A stretch of DNA of 37,669 nucleotides from Nitrospirota bacterium (lineage in GTDB: Bacteria > Nitrospirota > Nitrospiria > Nitrospirales > UBA8639), in assembly GCA_003696975.1 (NCBI GenBank), contig RFGT01000145.1, forward strand, positions 1 to 37,669, written 5' to 3'. Under the pieces are notes generated by a model. The model had not been told where the DNA came from. It saw nothing but the letters and a program-made list of their open reading frames with translations, and did not search any database. Numbering within the stretch: the stretch's first letter is position 1; each line of letters starts with the position of its first letter. Below, piece after piece: positions 25,681 through 33,596 of the stretch. A program made the translations under genes and the position numbers.

Positions 25681-26919
25681 ATGATTCGGAGATGGTTGCT
25701 TAGAGGGGGAATACTGGTTAGCCTCATGGTGCTTGGGGGAGCACAAACCCTGTTCCTGGCGTCTAACCTCAACACAGCAGAAGCGAAAGAGAGCGTGAAG
25801 AAGCTGTTGAATAAAGCCTTTCCGCATTCACAGAAATGTAAGCGCTGTCACCTTCGCGTGTTTGAGGAATGGGAGGCGTCTGCGCAGTCTCGATCCATTC
25901 AAACTGCGCCCTTTCGGGTATCGCTTGATCGGTTTCTGGCGTCCGCTCCCAAGAACCATCAAGCCATGTGTTTTCGGTGCCATGCGCCACATATTCTTGA
26001 GTATCCCGAGCAGACCTCCTTCTTTATCAAAGAGGTTCAATCACGTGATCCCCAAATTGATGGCGTAGGCTGTGCCCAATGTCATCTTATCAAAGAAGTC
26101 GATGAAACCGTCCATCCGCCCCTCCCTACCTTTGCCTTGGGGAACACCGTATTTGGGAGCTACAAAAATGCGGTGGATAATCTGGCACACAAATCCCAAG
26201 CATTGGAACTCTATCGAACTTCAAACTATTGCGTGAGTTGTCACGAAATCTTACCCGCCATCGGGCAGAATACATCTCTCCCTGACTTGTTGGGAGCCTG
26301 GAAAAAGACAAGCGCTGAAAAGGAGGGGAAACGTTGTCAGACCTGCCATATGCCGGAAGCATTTGGCGAATCCGCCAACGGTGAGCGAAACCGCAAGATT
26401 GCGAATCATAGCTTCCCCGGTCGGTTCGGCAAAGTTCGTGCCAAGGCCGCCAAACTCGATGTGAAGACCACCGTCAACGGCGACCAATCAACCGTACAGA
26501 TCACTATACAGAGTTTAGTCCCGCATAACCTCCCGCTGCCACATCCGGGATGGTCGAGAATTGTCTTGGATTTGACCATTCTGGGGAAAAATCTCCGCAA
26601 GGTCTACGGAGAGCAGCGAACATACGAACGAGTCTTTGCCGATGCCAAAGGACGCCCAACGGTCTTTGATTTCGAGGCGGTTAAAGTTTTGAAGGATACC
26701 GTACTCAAACCAGAGGAAACCCGGGTAGAAACCTTTACCTTCCCCACGCCTAAAGATGCTCCGTCCATGGACGTGATCGTGACTCTAACCTATGGAGCCA
26801 TTCATGGTCCCGAGGAATTTGTGAAAGCCGTCGAAGCCCAAGCCACCCTTGGGCGTAAGGATCGGGCGTTTCGGCCTGTTGAGATCGTCAAATTTAAGGA
26901 GAATATTCCGCTCCGATAG
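25681..26919 (+). CDS. Pentaheme cytochrome c with C-terminal beta domain, copy 2
   Basis: A 412-residue paralogue of the preceding gene, starting 30 bases after it. The signal peptide covers about 1-35. CXXCH sites lie at 53-57, 97-101, 131-135, 184-188 and 219-223. The spacing between sites (44, 34, 53, 35) parallels copy 1 (62, 36, 54, 26). Shared local sequence includes GxGCxxCHLI before the third insertion and CQ-x-CHMxE at the fifth heme. The C-terminal domain has SLVPHNLPLPHPGW, a degenerate form of the motif in copy 1. Two different pentaheme proteins side by side suggest two docking surfaces or a hetero-complex. The gene ends seven bases from the convergent ilvD stop. Confidence 0.9.
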   Translation: MIRRWLLRGGILVSLMVLGGAQTLFLASNLNTAEAKESVKKLLNKAFPHSQKCKRCHLRVFEEWEASAQSRSIQTAPFRVSLDRFLASAPKNHQAMCFRCHAPHILEYPEQTSFFIKEVQSRDPQIDGVGCAQCHLIKEVDETVHPPLPTFALGNTVFGSYKNAVDNLAHKSQALELYRTSNYCVSCHEILPAIGQNTSLPDLLGAWKKTSAEKEGKRCQTCHMPEAFGESANGERNRKIANHSFPGRFGKVRAKAAKLDVKTTVNGDQSTVQITIQSLVPHNLPLPHPGWSRIVLDLTILGKNLRKVYGEQRTYERVFADAKGRPTVFDFEAVKVLKDTVLKPEETRVETFTFPTPKDAPSMDVIVTLTYGAIHGPEEFVKAVEAQATLGRKDRAFRPVEIVKFKENIPLR

Positions 26920-26926
26920 ACGCGAA

Positions 26927-28612
26927 TCAGCTTTCCCGCGGTGTAGTGACCGCCCCTTGTGAGGCGGAGGATACCAGGCTGGCATATTTGGCCATCACTC
27001 CGCTGGTATACCGAGGAGCAGGGGCTTTCCAATTGCGCAGGCGGCGGGTAAGCTCATCTGCAGAGAGTTCGACATCCAGCCGCCTGGCCTCAAGATCAAA
27101 GGTGATGATGTCACCGGTCTGCACGACCGCAATTGGTCCGCCTTTGGCGGCTTCCGGAGCAACATGGCCGGCCATAAGGCCATGGGTGGCTCCGGAAAAT
27201 CGACCGTCAGTCAGCAGTGCCACCGACGCTCCGAGACCTGCTCCCACGAGAGCACTAGTGACCCCAAGCATTTCGCGCATCCCTGGTCCTCCTTGGGGCC
27301 CTTCATAGCGGATCACGATCACATCACCATCCGTAATATCCCCTCGTTGAATGGCCTGAAACGCCAGTTCTTCACCGTCGAACACTTTGGCGGGACCGCG
27401 ATGAAAGCGTTTGTTGTGACCGGCAACCTTGACCACGCATCCTTCTGGGGCGAGATTGCCTTTCAAGATCATAAGACCGCCTGACGGTTGCAAGGGAGCA
27501 GTAACCGGAAGCAAGACTCGTTGGCCTGGAGTTTCGGACGCTGTTGCCGCTTCCTCCTTGAGAGAACGACCAGTGACCATGAGACATTCCCCATGGAGGA
27601 GGCCTGCATCCAACAGACGCTTGGCTAGCAGGCGGGTCCCTCCAGCTTGATAGAGATCAGCGGCCATATATCGGCCGCCAGGCTTTAAGTCGGCAAGTAA
27701 AGGGACACGGCGGTTAATGGTATCGAAGTCGTCCAAGGTGAGGGGAATACGAGCTTCGTGCGCAATGGCCAGCAAATGCAAGACGGCATTCGTCGATCCT
27801 CCTGTGGAGGCCACGGCGGCAATCGCATTTTCCAGCGCTGGGCGTGTGATGACAATCTGGGGCCGCAGGTCAGCCCGTAAGACCTCTAGAATAAGCCGTC
27901 CGCATTGCATGGCCACGGACTCCTTTGTGGGGTGCAGGGCGGGAACCTCGTTGAATCCCATGGGCGAGATGCCTAAAAACTCCAGGGCAATGGCCATAGT
28001 GTTGGCGGTAAATTGGCCCCCACACGCTCCTGCTCCTGGACAGGCATGGGTTTCCAAATCGTAGAGCTCCGCATCAGAGAGCATGCCCCGGGCATGAGCA
28101 CCTACGGCTTCGAATACATCTTGAATACTCACATCCCGGCCTTGAAACTGGCCGGGCATGATGGAGCCACCATATAGCATAAGAGATGGGAGGTTGAGCC
28201 GAGCCAGTGCCATCACGGTTCCTGGGATGGTTTTATCGCATCCGGAAATCGCGATCACGGCATCGAAGAAATGTCCTCGCACGACAAGCTCAATGGAATC
28301 CGCAACGATTTCGCGGCTGATGAGCGAGGCTTTCATCCCTTCGGTTCCCATGGTAATGCCATCAGAAACCACAATCGTGTTGAACTCAATGGGTACCCCA
28401 CCAGCATCACGAATCCCTGCCTTGACCTTTTCAGCTAAATTCCGAAGATGGGAATTACAAGGGGTGACTTCCGACCAGGTATTGGCTACGGCGATCAGAG
28501 GTTTTGAGAAATCCTCGTCACGGAGTCCCACAGCTCGCAACATGGCCCGGGCAGGAGCACGCTCTGGGCCTTCAGTCAACTGCCGGCTCTGACCTTTTAA
28601 GCTGGTGTCCAT
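26927..28612 (-). CDS. ilvD: Dihydroxy-acid dehydratase
   Basis: Converts 2,3-dihydroxy-3-methylbutanoate and its ethyl analogue to the 2-oxo acids in valine and isoleucine synthesis. The 561-residue protein has the cluster-binding cysteines Cys52 (TPCNSH), Cys125 (SGCDKT) and Cys197 (GAGACGGQFTANTM), and the C-terminal GPQGGPGMREML and TDGRFSGATHG motifs that belong to the active site. Having three cysteines in these positions agrees with the [2Fe-2S] class. The ATG is preceded on the minus strand by AAGGAG about ten bases away. It stands alone on this strand, convergent with the cytochrome genes, and is metabolically unrelated to them. Confidence 0.97.
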   Translation of the reverse strand: MDTSLKGQSRQLTEGPERAPARAMLRAVGLRDEDFSKPLIAVANTWSEVTPCNSHLRNLAEKVKAGIRDAGGVPIEFNTIVVSDGITMGTEGMKASLISREIVADSIELVVRGHFFDAVIAISGCDKTIPGTVMALARLNLPSLMLYGGSIMPGQFQGRDVSIQDVFEAVGAHARGMLSDAELYDLETHACPGAGACGGQFTANTMAIALEFLGISPMGFNEVPALHPTKESVAMQCGRLILEVLRADLRPQIVITRPALENAIAAVASTGGSTNAVLHLLAIAHEARIPLTLDDFDTINRRVPLLADLKPGGRYMAADLYQAGGTRLLAKRLLDAGLLHGECLMVTGRSLKEEAATASETPGQRVLLPVTAPLQPSGGLMILKGNLAPEGCVVKVAGHNKRFHRGPAKVFDGEELAFQAIQRGDITDGDVIVIRYEGPQGGPGMREMLGVTSALVGAGLGASVALLTDGRFSGATHGLMAGHVAPEAAKGGPIAVVQTGDIITFDLEARRLDVELSADELTRRLRNWKAPAPRYTSGVMAKYASLVSSASQGAVTTPRES

Positions 28613-28744
28613 TGAGATCGTTCTCCTTCTGCTGAAGTTGTGTCAGGGTATGTTGTGGATCGTGGAAGAAATGTCGCATAGTCGGCCCTACTGGGTCAAT
28701 GAAGGCATGAAATCCCGCATAAACCGAAACGAAGGACTCATGAC

Positions 28745-28774
28745 CTGACAGCAGTCACGCTGACAGGGTACAAT
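28745..28774 (+). promoter_or_regulatory. Probable sigma-70 promoter for the MlaC/HpnM-like gene
   Basis: CTGACA (28745-28750) and TACAAT (28769-28774) with an 18-base spacer, about 75 bases before the ATG at 28850. This lies in the short divergent region shared with ilvD. Confidence 0.45.
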
Positions 28775-28849
28775 ACTCTCAAAAATCCTACGCCTCCTGG
28801 AAAGACCCTAAAAATTCACACACTGGAATATAACACGAAAGGAAACCTT

Positions 28850-29497
28850 ATGAGGGAGTGTGACTGGAAAGTCCGGGAATTTTTATCCAAGATGCTCACA
28901 AGAGTTTTTGTCTTTTTGATTCTCGCAGGACTTGCAGCGGTGCCGGCACATGGCTTTTCGCCGGAACCAGCCGATGTGGTCAAGCAATTTCAGGAGACGC
29001 TTGTGACGGTGATGAAACAGGCAGAACGCCTTGGATACCGCGGCCGGTACCAACAGCTCGAGTCGGCTGTGCTTGATACCCATGACATTCCCTTCGTTGC
29101 ACGGATCATCATAGGACGCTACTGGAACACGCTTTCTCCAAAGGAGCAGGCCCTTTTTGTGCAAACCTTTCAGGAGTTAAGCGTAGCAACCTATGCGAGT
29201 CGATTCGACGGTTATGACGGCGAGCAGTTCCGTGTGATTGCCCAAAAGCCTCTCCCGCGCGAGAAAGTATTGGTAGAAACTCGTTTGATCCAATCCAATG
29301 GCAAGCAGAGGCAGTTCAACTACTTGCTTCGCCGCGTTGGAGAAACATGGCGTATTATCAATATTGTGGTCGATGGGGTCAGTGATCTGGCGCTGAAACG
29401 TGCGGAGTATACCAGTCTGATCAAACAAAAAGGATTTTCTGCTCTACTTGCCAAAATGAGAGCACAAATTTCTCGGTATGAAAATGGACAAGAATAG
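28850..29497 (+). CDS. MlaC/HpnM-like periplasmic lipid-binding protein (toluene tolerance Ttg2D family)
   Basis: A 215-residue exported protein. The start at 28850 has AAAGGAAA at good distance; an internal ATG at 28892 would remove a hydrophilic N-terminus and also leave a normal signal peptide (hydrophobic core LTRVFVFLILAGLAAVPAHG). The mature part matches the Ttg2D/MlaC fold: DVVKQFQETLVTVMKQ, then IGRYWNTLSPKEQALFVQTFQELSVATYASRF, and WRIINIVVDGVSDLALKRAEY near the end. MlaC carries phospholipids across the periplasm; in hopanoid producers the related HpnM accompanies HpnN. The MlaA-like gene follows 74 bases later and an HpnN-like exporter is convergent, supporting an outer-membrane lipid role. 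Confidence 0.88.
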   Translation: MRECDWKVREFLSKMLTRVFVFLILAGLAAVPAHGFSPEPADVVKQFQETLVTVMKQAERLGYRGRYQQLESAVLDTHDIPFVARIIIGRYWNTLSPKEQALFVQTFQELSVATYASRFDGYDGEQFRVIAQKPLPREKVLVETRLIQSNGKQRQFNYLLRRVGETWRIINIVVDGVSDLALKRAEYTSLIKQKGFSALLAKMRAQISRYENGQE

Positions 29498-29571
29498 AGT
29501 ATACTATTTTAACCAGACTGGAAGAGGAATTATTATCCACATGGGTATTGCGTAGAAAGTAGAGAGCCGAA

Positions 29572-30510
29572 ATGAAAGGATGTCCACAGCGATCACGATG
29601 CCATCTCTTGGTAGCGACGGGGATCATGGTAGGATTGATCGTGGTTGTAGGATGTGCCGGTCCTCCTCAGCCGCGTCCGGAAGCGTATGATCCCCTAGAA
29701 AATATGAACCGATCATTTCACGTGTTCAATACCAAAGTGGACGAACTTGTCATGCAACCAGTGGTTGATGCTTACATTGACTGGGTGCATGAGAACTGGC
29801 GATTGAGCATCTCAAATTTTTTCGACAATTTGTCGTATCCCAATGTGATTGTGAACACATTCCTTCAGGGGAAATTTCGGCAAGGCTTTGTCGATACCGG
29901 CCGATTTCTGATAAATACGACCTTGGGCGTGGGAGGACTGTTTGACGCGGCTTCGGTCTTCGGTCTGGAGGAACATGACGAAGATTTTGGCCAAACGCTG
30001 GCGGTTTGGGGAGTTGGTGAGGGTCCCTATCTAACATTGCCGTTTTTAGGCCCGAGTACTATGCGGGATCTTCCCGATCTGGGAGGCAGTGCCTTGACGA
30101 ATGTGTTTACCTATGTCGGCACCCCGGTGCTTGTTGCGGGTGTGGCTGCGACATCGCCCCTTGCAGTGCTGGCCTTTATCGATAAGCGTGCGAGAGCTGA
30201 TCGCGCTCTGCGTGCAAGAGATGAATTGGCACTTGATTCCTACGTTTTCACCAGAGAGGCCTATCGCCAACATCGAACGTTTCTCATTTATGATGGAAAT
30301 CCGCCTATGCCAGAATTATTTGCCGAAGAAGATCTTCAGATATTTGAGGATCTTGAGCAAGAAGACGCCGTTGACGAACATGCTTCTGTGCGCCAGAGAA
30401 AATTACACGAGGACCTACCAACACTGGAGCCTATTTCAACCCTTCATCGTGTAGAGGAAACTGCCCCCGTATCTGTTAAAGAAGCTTTATTTACTGCTCC
30501 CCTGCCCTGA
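29572..30510 (+). CDS. mlaA: MlaA/VacJ family outer-membrane lipoprotein
   Basis: Lipoprotein of 312 residues with a hydrophobic signal and a lipobox ending VVGC at Cys28. The family core begins with DPLENMNRSFHVFNTKVDE and continues with NFFDNLSYPNVIVNTFLQGK, GRFLINTTLGVGGLFDAA, EDFGQTLAVWGVGEGPYLTLPFLGPST, and the closing RARADRALRARDELALDSYVFTREAYRQHR. MlaA sits in the outer membrane and removes misplaced phospholipid from the outer leaflet, passing it to MlaC. This copy carries an extra acidic C-terminal tail of about 75 residues (rich in Glu and Asp, about 250-312) not usual for the family. It is downstream of the MlaC/HpnM-like gene and convergent with the HpnN-like gene. Confidence 0.93.
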   Translation: MKGCPQRSRCHLLVATGIMVGLIVVVGCAGPPQPRPEAYDPLENMNRSFHVFNTKVDELVMQPVVDAYIDWVHENWRLSISNFFDNLSYPNVIVNTFLQGKFRQGFVDTGRFLINTTLGVGGLFDAASVFGLEEHDEDFGQTLAVWGVGEGPYLTLPFLGPSTMRDLPDLGGSALTNVFTYVGTPVLVAGVAATSPLAVLAFIDKRARADRALRARDELALDSYVFTREAYRQHRTFLIYDGNPPMPELFAEEDLQIFEDLEQEDAVDEHASVRQRKLHEDLPTLEPISTLHRVEETAPVSVKEALFTAPLP

Positions 30511-30511
30511 C

Positions 30512-30545
30512 AAACTGGTCCTTATCCTTCAAGACCATCCAGTTT
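30512..30545. terminator. Possible bidirectional terminator hairpin
   Basis: AAACTGG (30512-30518) and CCAGTTT (30539-30545) form a 7-bp stem between the convergent mlaA and HpnN-like genes. There is a possible inner TC/GA pairing with a bulge, and the T tract is short. Confidence 0.4.
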
Positions 30546-30584
30546 AGGCAAACCACTCCCGAGAATGTCAGAAGAAGCTGTGGC

Positions 30585-33242
30585 TCACGCGGCGTTCGTG
30601 CGGGTTTCCAACTCCGCCAGGAGAGCCGGGAGGGCCACTAACGTGCAGAAGAGTGCTGAGGACAGAGCGATTGTGAGTAAGATCCCAATGCTGGCCGTTC
30701 CGCGGTGACTAGAAAAAGCCAATGTCCCAAAAGAGACCATGGTGGTCAATGCGCTAAATATCACGGCTCGCGGGGTACTGCTATGAAAGAGTTTGACAAA
30801 ATCAAGTCCGCTGCGCTTCCGCAGAACAAGATAGATACCAAAAGCTAGTCCGAGCCCAAACAAGAGGGGAATGGCCACGATATTGGCAAGGTTTAACGGG
30901 ACATGCAAAATAACCGTACTGGCCAAAGTGATCACAATGGCCATAAATAGAGGCACAAAGACAAGCATGGCATCCCGCCATCGACCTAAGGCCAAGACAA
31001 CCACAAGCATGGCACTGCTTAATGTGAAAATTGTGGCTTGAATGCAGGCTCGAACAACAACCCGCCCCCCTTCTAATAAGAGAATCGGTGTATCTGTGAC
31101 GCGAGGAGCAACAGCTCTAATGGCCGAAACAAAACGGCGCAGAGCGTGATTGTCTGAAAGATCCTCAGCGGGAAAGATTTCGACGCGTGCCCGGCCGTCC
31201 GGGGCAAGATACCGTTCGCGGAGTTCCTGGGGTAAATCCTCTAGGGTGACTGGCTCAGCCGTTAGAAGCCGCTGCAGTCGTGTTAAATTGTATCGCAAAT
31301 CCGTGAGGAGCCGCTGTTGAAGTTCTTGAAGTGCAGGTTCCGGCCATGTTGGAGCGGCAGTCAGACGGTCTAAAGCCAGTAAGAGATGAGTTTTACTGCG
31401 GCGCAGAGGCGCAGTCAGGTGAGAAGGAGCGAAGTGTCTCAATTGGCGGTGAAATCGCTCGAAAGCCTCCTGCTGCTCGAGCTGAGTTGGCGGGGGAAGC
31501 GACGCACTTGCCAACGTAAGCGGATAAAGGACAAGGTTCATCTCTTCAAGAATCGCCAGCTTTTCTTCTTGATTCTGCGGGACAAAGCTTGCGAGAGTCG
31601 CAACCTTGTCGACTTCTGGCAATGCTTTGAGGCGTTCGGCTAAGGCTTGGGCCTGGGTGAGATTAGGGGCGAGGACTGATGCAGTGTAAGGGCTCATTTG
31701 GCCATCGTTCAGAAGATCAAGAAACGTGGCCACGGACTCTAAGTTGGGATCTTTCAAGTGGATGGGGTTAAAATCAAACTCAACTCTAGGGAGGATAAAG
31801 ACGACGGCGAGAAGCATTCCACCGGTGAACGCGAGTGTCAAGCGCCGGTGTCCCACAAGCCATACAGCAGCTTGCCAGATGATTTCGTCACGGCGGGGGC
31901 GCGGAGAAGGGTGAATAGGGAAAAGGGTGAGTAAAGCGGGCATGAAGACGAGATTGAGAAATAAGGCAATATACATCCCTGCGCCTGCAATAAGCCCAAG
32001 CTCTGCAAGCCCTTTGTATCCAGTCGGGATAAAGGAAAAAAAGCTGATGGCTGCAGCCGTAGCGGCTAATGTAAGCGCTCCTCCTACGCCTAACACGGCT
32101 TGAGTCAAGGCTGTTTGATGGTCGAGACCGGACTCACGCTCTTCTCGGTAGCGCATGCCAAGCTGAATGCCAAAATCGACCCCTAGTCCAATGAACAGCA
32201 CTGGGAAGGTGACTGAAATCACGTTCAAATGCCCGATAGCCAACGCGGTAAAGGCGGCAGTCCACGCCAATCCAATAAGAAGCGTTATGAGAATCACGCC
32301 AACAAGCCTGACGGTGCCCAATCCCCAAAACAGAATCAGGCAGACCAGCACAAAAGATAGCCCCGTCGCCAATCCGGCGCTCTTAGGAAGGCTTCCCAGT
32401 TCATCGTTGGCTAAGGCCACTGAGCCCGTGAGGCGAATGCGGGCTCGATGGGGACTCTGTCCTTGAGTCGAAAAATCTCTGGCCAATGCACGCATGACGT
32501 GGAGAGGTTCACCTCCCACTTCAAGCGTCGTGTGGTCCAAATAGGGTTTGACCAGCACAAAACGGCGATAGATCCCGTCTGACTCCTGGAGATCCCCAAA
32601 AAGTTCTTCACGCCAAAAAGGTTTGCTTGGCCGATGGGCAAGCTGATCCTCAATGGCTTGAGCGATCTTGTCAAACAGCGTGGCGAGTAGATTCTGCTGA
32701 GAAGGCTCCAATTCATGGTCAAGCGCCTGCTCAAGAGCAGTGAACAAGCCGCGCAGACTTGGATCATGCGCAAGAGTGCCGAGGAACGGTTCCGCTTCCG
32801 TCAGCCGTTCATACACCGTCCATAGCGTGTCCGTATCAAGATAAAGGAATCCATGACGGTCGAAGAATGGGCCATGGCCAGGTTGATAAATGGATTGAAA
32901 CAGATGGGGATACCGGTGAAGGGCCTGGGAGAATCGATCAGCGAGGTCCTCGGCCACATAGGCAGAATCCGATTCGATGACGGCCACGATGAGATCATTC
33001 AGCGCCGGAAAAGCCTGATCGAATTCCTGGCTGAGCTGACGATAGGGGAGCGAAGGATCAAGCATATGTGATGTGTCGGTATCCAGTGAAAGATGAGTGG
33101 CCGTATAAATGAAGAGTGGAACGGTGACAAGAACAATGCCTGCCACGACGGCGTGAGCCTGTCGTTGTGCACCATTAACTACAAGAAAAAGAATCCGGCG
33201 ACTTATCTCGGCAAGGCATACGATCAACGACAAACGAGACAT
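30585..33242 (-). CDS. hpnN: HpnN-like RND transporter (MMPL family, hopanoid or lipid export)
   Basis: Large membrane transporter of 885 residues from the ATG at 33242. A GTG at 33302 would add 20 residues but falls within an inverted repeat, so I prefer the ATG. The two-fold RND layout is visible. Helix 1 is near residue 30-48, followed by a first periplasmic domain (DTDTSHMLDPSLPYRQ). Helices 2-6 include GLGVDFGIQLGMRYREE and a following block of small residues. A second large periplasmic loop leads to the last helix bundle (PLLFGLGLAFGIYLVLRKR). This matches HpnN/MMPL exporters, which move hopanoids to the outer membrane. HpnN is the most likely member given the HpnM-like and MlaA-like neighbours, but no hopanoid synthesis gene is in the window. 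Confidence 0.85.
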   Translation of the reverse strand: MSRLSLIVCLAEISRRILFLVVNGAQRQAHAVVAGIVLVTVPLFIYTATHLSLDTDTSHMLDPSLPYRQLSQEFDQAFPALNDLIVAVIESDSAYVAEDLADRFSQALHRYPHLFQSIYQPGHGPFFDRHGFLYLDTDTLWTVYERLTEAEPFLGTLAHDPSLRGLFTALEQALDHELEPSQQNLLATLFDKIAQAIEDQLAHRPSKPFWREELFGDLQESDGIYRRFVLVKPYLDHTTLEVGGEPLHVMRALARDFSTQGQSPHRARIRLTGSVALANDELGSLPKSAGLATGLSFVLVCLILFWGLGTVRLVGVILITLLIGLAWTAAFTALAIGHLNVISVTFPVLFIGLGVDFGIQLGMRYREERESGLDHQTALTQAVLGVGGALTLAATAAAISFFSFIPTGYKGLAELGLIAGAGMYIALFLNLVFMPALLTLFPIHPSPRPRRDEIIWQAAVWLVGHRRLTLAFTGGMLLAVVFILPRVEFDFNPIHLKDPNLESVATFLDLLNDGQMSPYTASVLAPNLTQAQALAERLKALPEVDKVATLASFVPQNQEEKLAILEEMNLVLYPLTLASASLPPPTQLEQQEAFERFHRQLRHFAPSHLTAPLRRSKTHLLLALDRLTAAPTWPEPALQELQQRLLTDLRYNLTRLQRLLTAEPVTLEDLPQELRERYLAPDGRARVEIFPAEDLSDNHALRRFVSAIRAVAPRVTDTPILLLEGGRVVVRACIQATIFTLSSAMLVVVLALGRWRDAMLVFVPLFMAIVITLASTVILHVPLNLANIVAIPLLFGLGLAFGIYLVLRKRSGLDFVKLFHSSTPRAVIFSALTTMVSFGTLAFSSHRGTASIGILLTIALSSALFCTLVALPALLAELETRTNAA

Positions 33243-33596
33243 ACTTGTAAAAGGTGTGTGAAAGGAATGACTCCGATCAGCGCCACAACCAATCGGAGTC
33301 ACTGATAAGACGCTGTGAATGTCTGCACATGCACGTCAGTGACACGAATCCTGTGAGAAGTGCGTTCTTGAGGACTTACTCAGAAATCCCGGCATCTTCG
33401 TTCCCAAACAACAGCCGTGCCTCCCATCCGAGGAGGTGTCCGAACTAATAGATAAGGCTCTGACACGGAATATACTGCAGGTGTACCGCTTTGTCTAGAA
33501 AGCTCGGCGTACTAGGCTCGAACAATCATCCTCTCGTCTAGTTAGGACTGCAAAGCCCATGCTTTGGAATATGCAGCAGGGCGGTGAAGATCTCGA
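33243..33596. other. Intergenic region between the HpnN-like and RuBisCO-like genes
   Basis: About 350 bases upstream of the HpnN-like gene and downstream of the RuBisCO-like gene, both on the minus strand. It contains a strong inverted repeat (33268-33301) close to the HpnN start, and a weaker CCTCC/GGAGG hairpin near 33419-33436. No gene or clear promoter could be supported. Confidence 0.5.
33268..33301 (-). promoter_or_regulatory. 10-bp inverted repeat in the HpnN-like leader
   Basis: TGACTCCGAT (33268-33277) and ATCGGAGTCA (33292-33301) are perfectly complementary with a 14-base loop, 26 bases before the ATG at 33242. On the minus strand a pyrimidine-rich stretch (ATTCCTTTC) follows, so it could be an attenuator, a terminator for the upstream gene, or an operator. 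Confidence 0.55.

Noticed and set aside
24307-26919. Cytochromes as hydroxylamine oxidoreductase or octaheme enzymes
   Set aside because: Each has only five CXXCH sites, and the sequence around them does not match those families.
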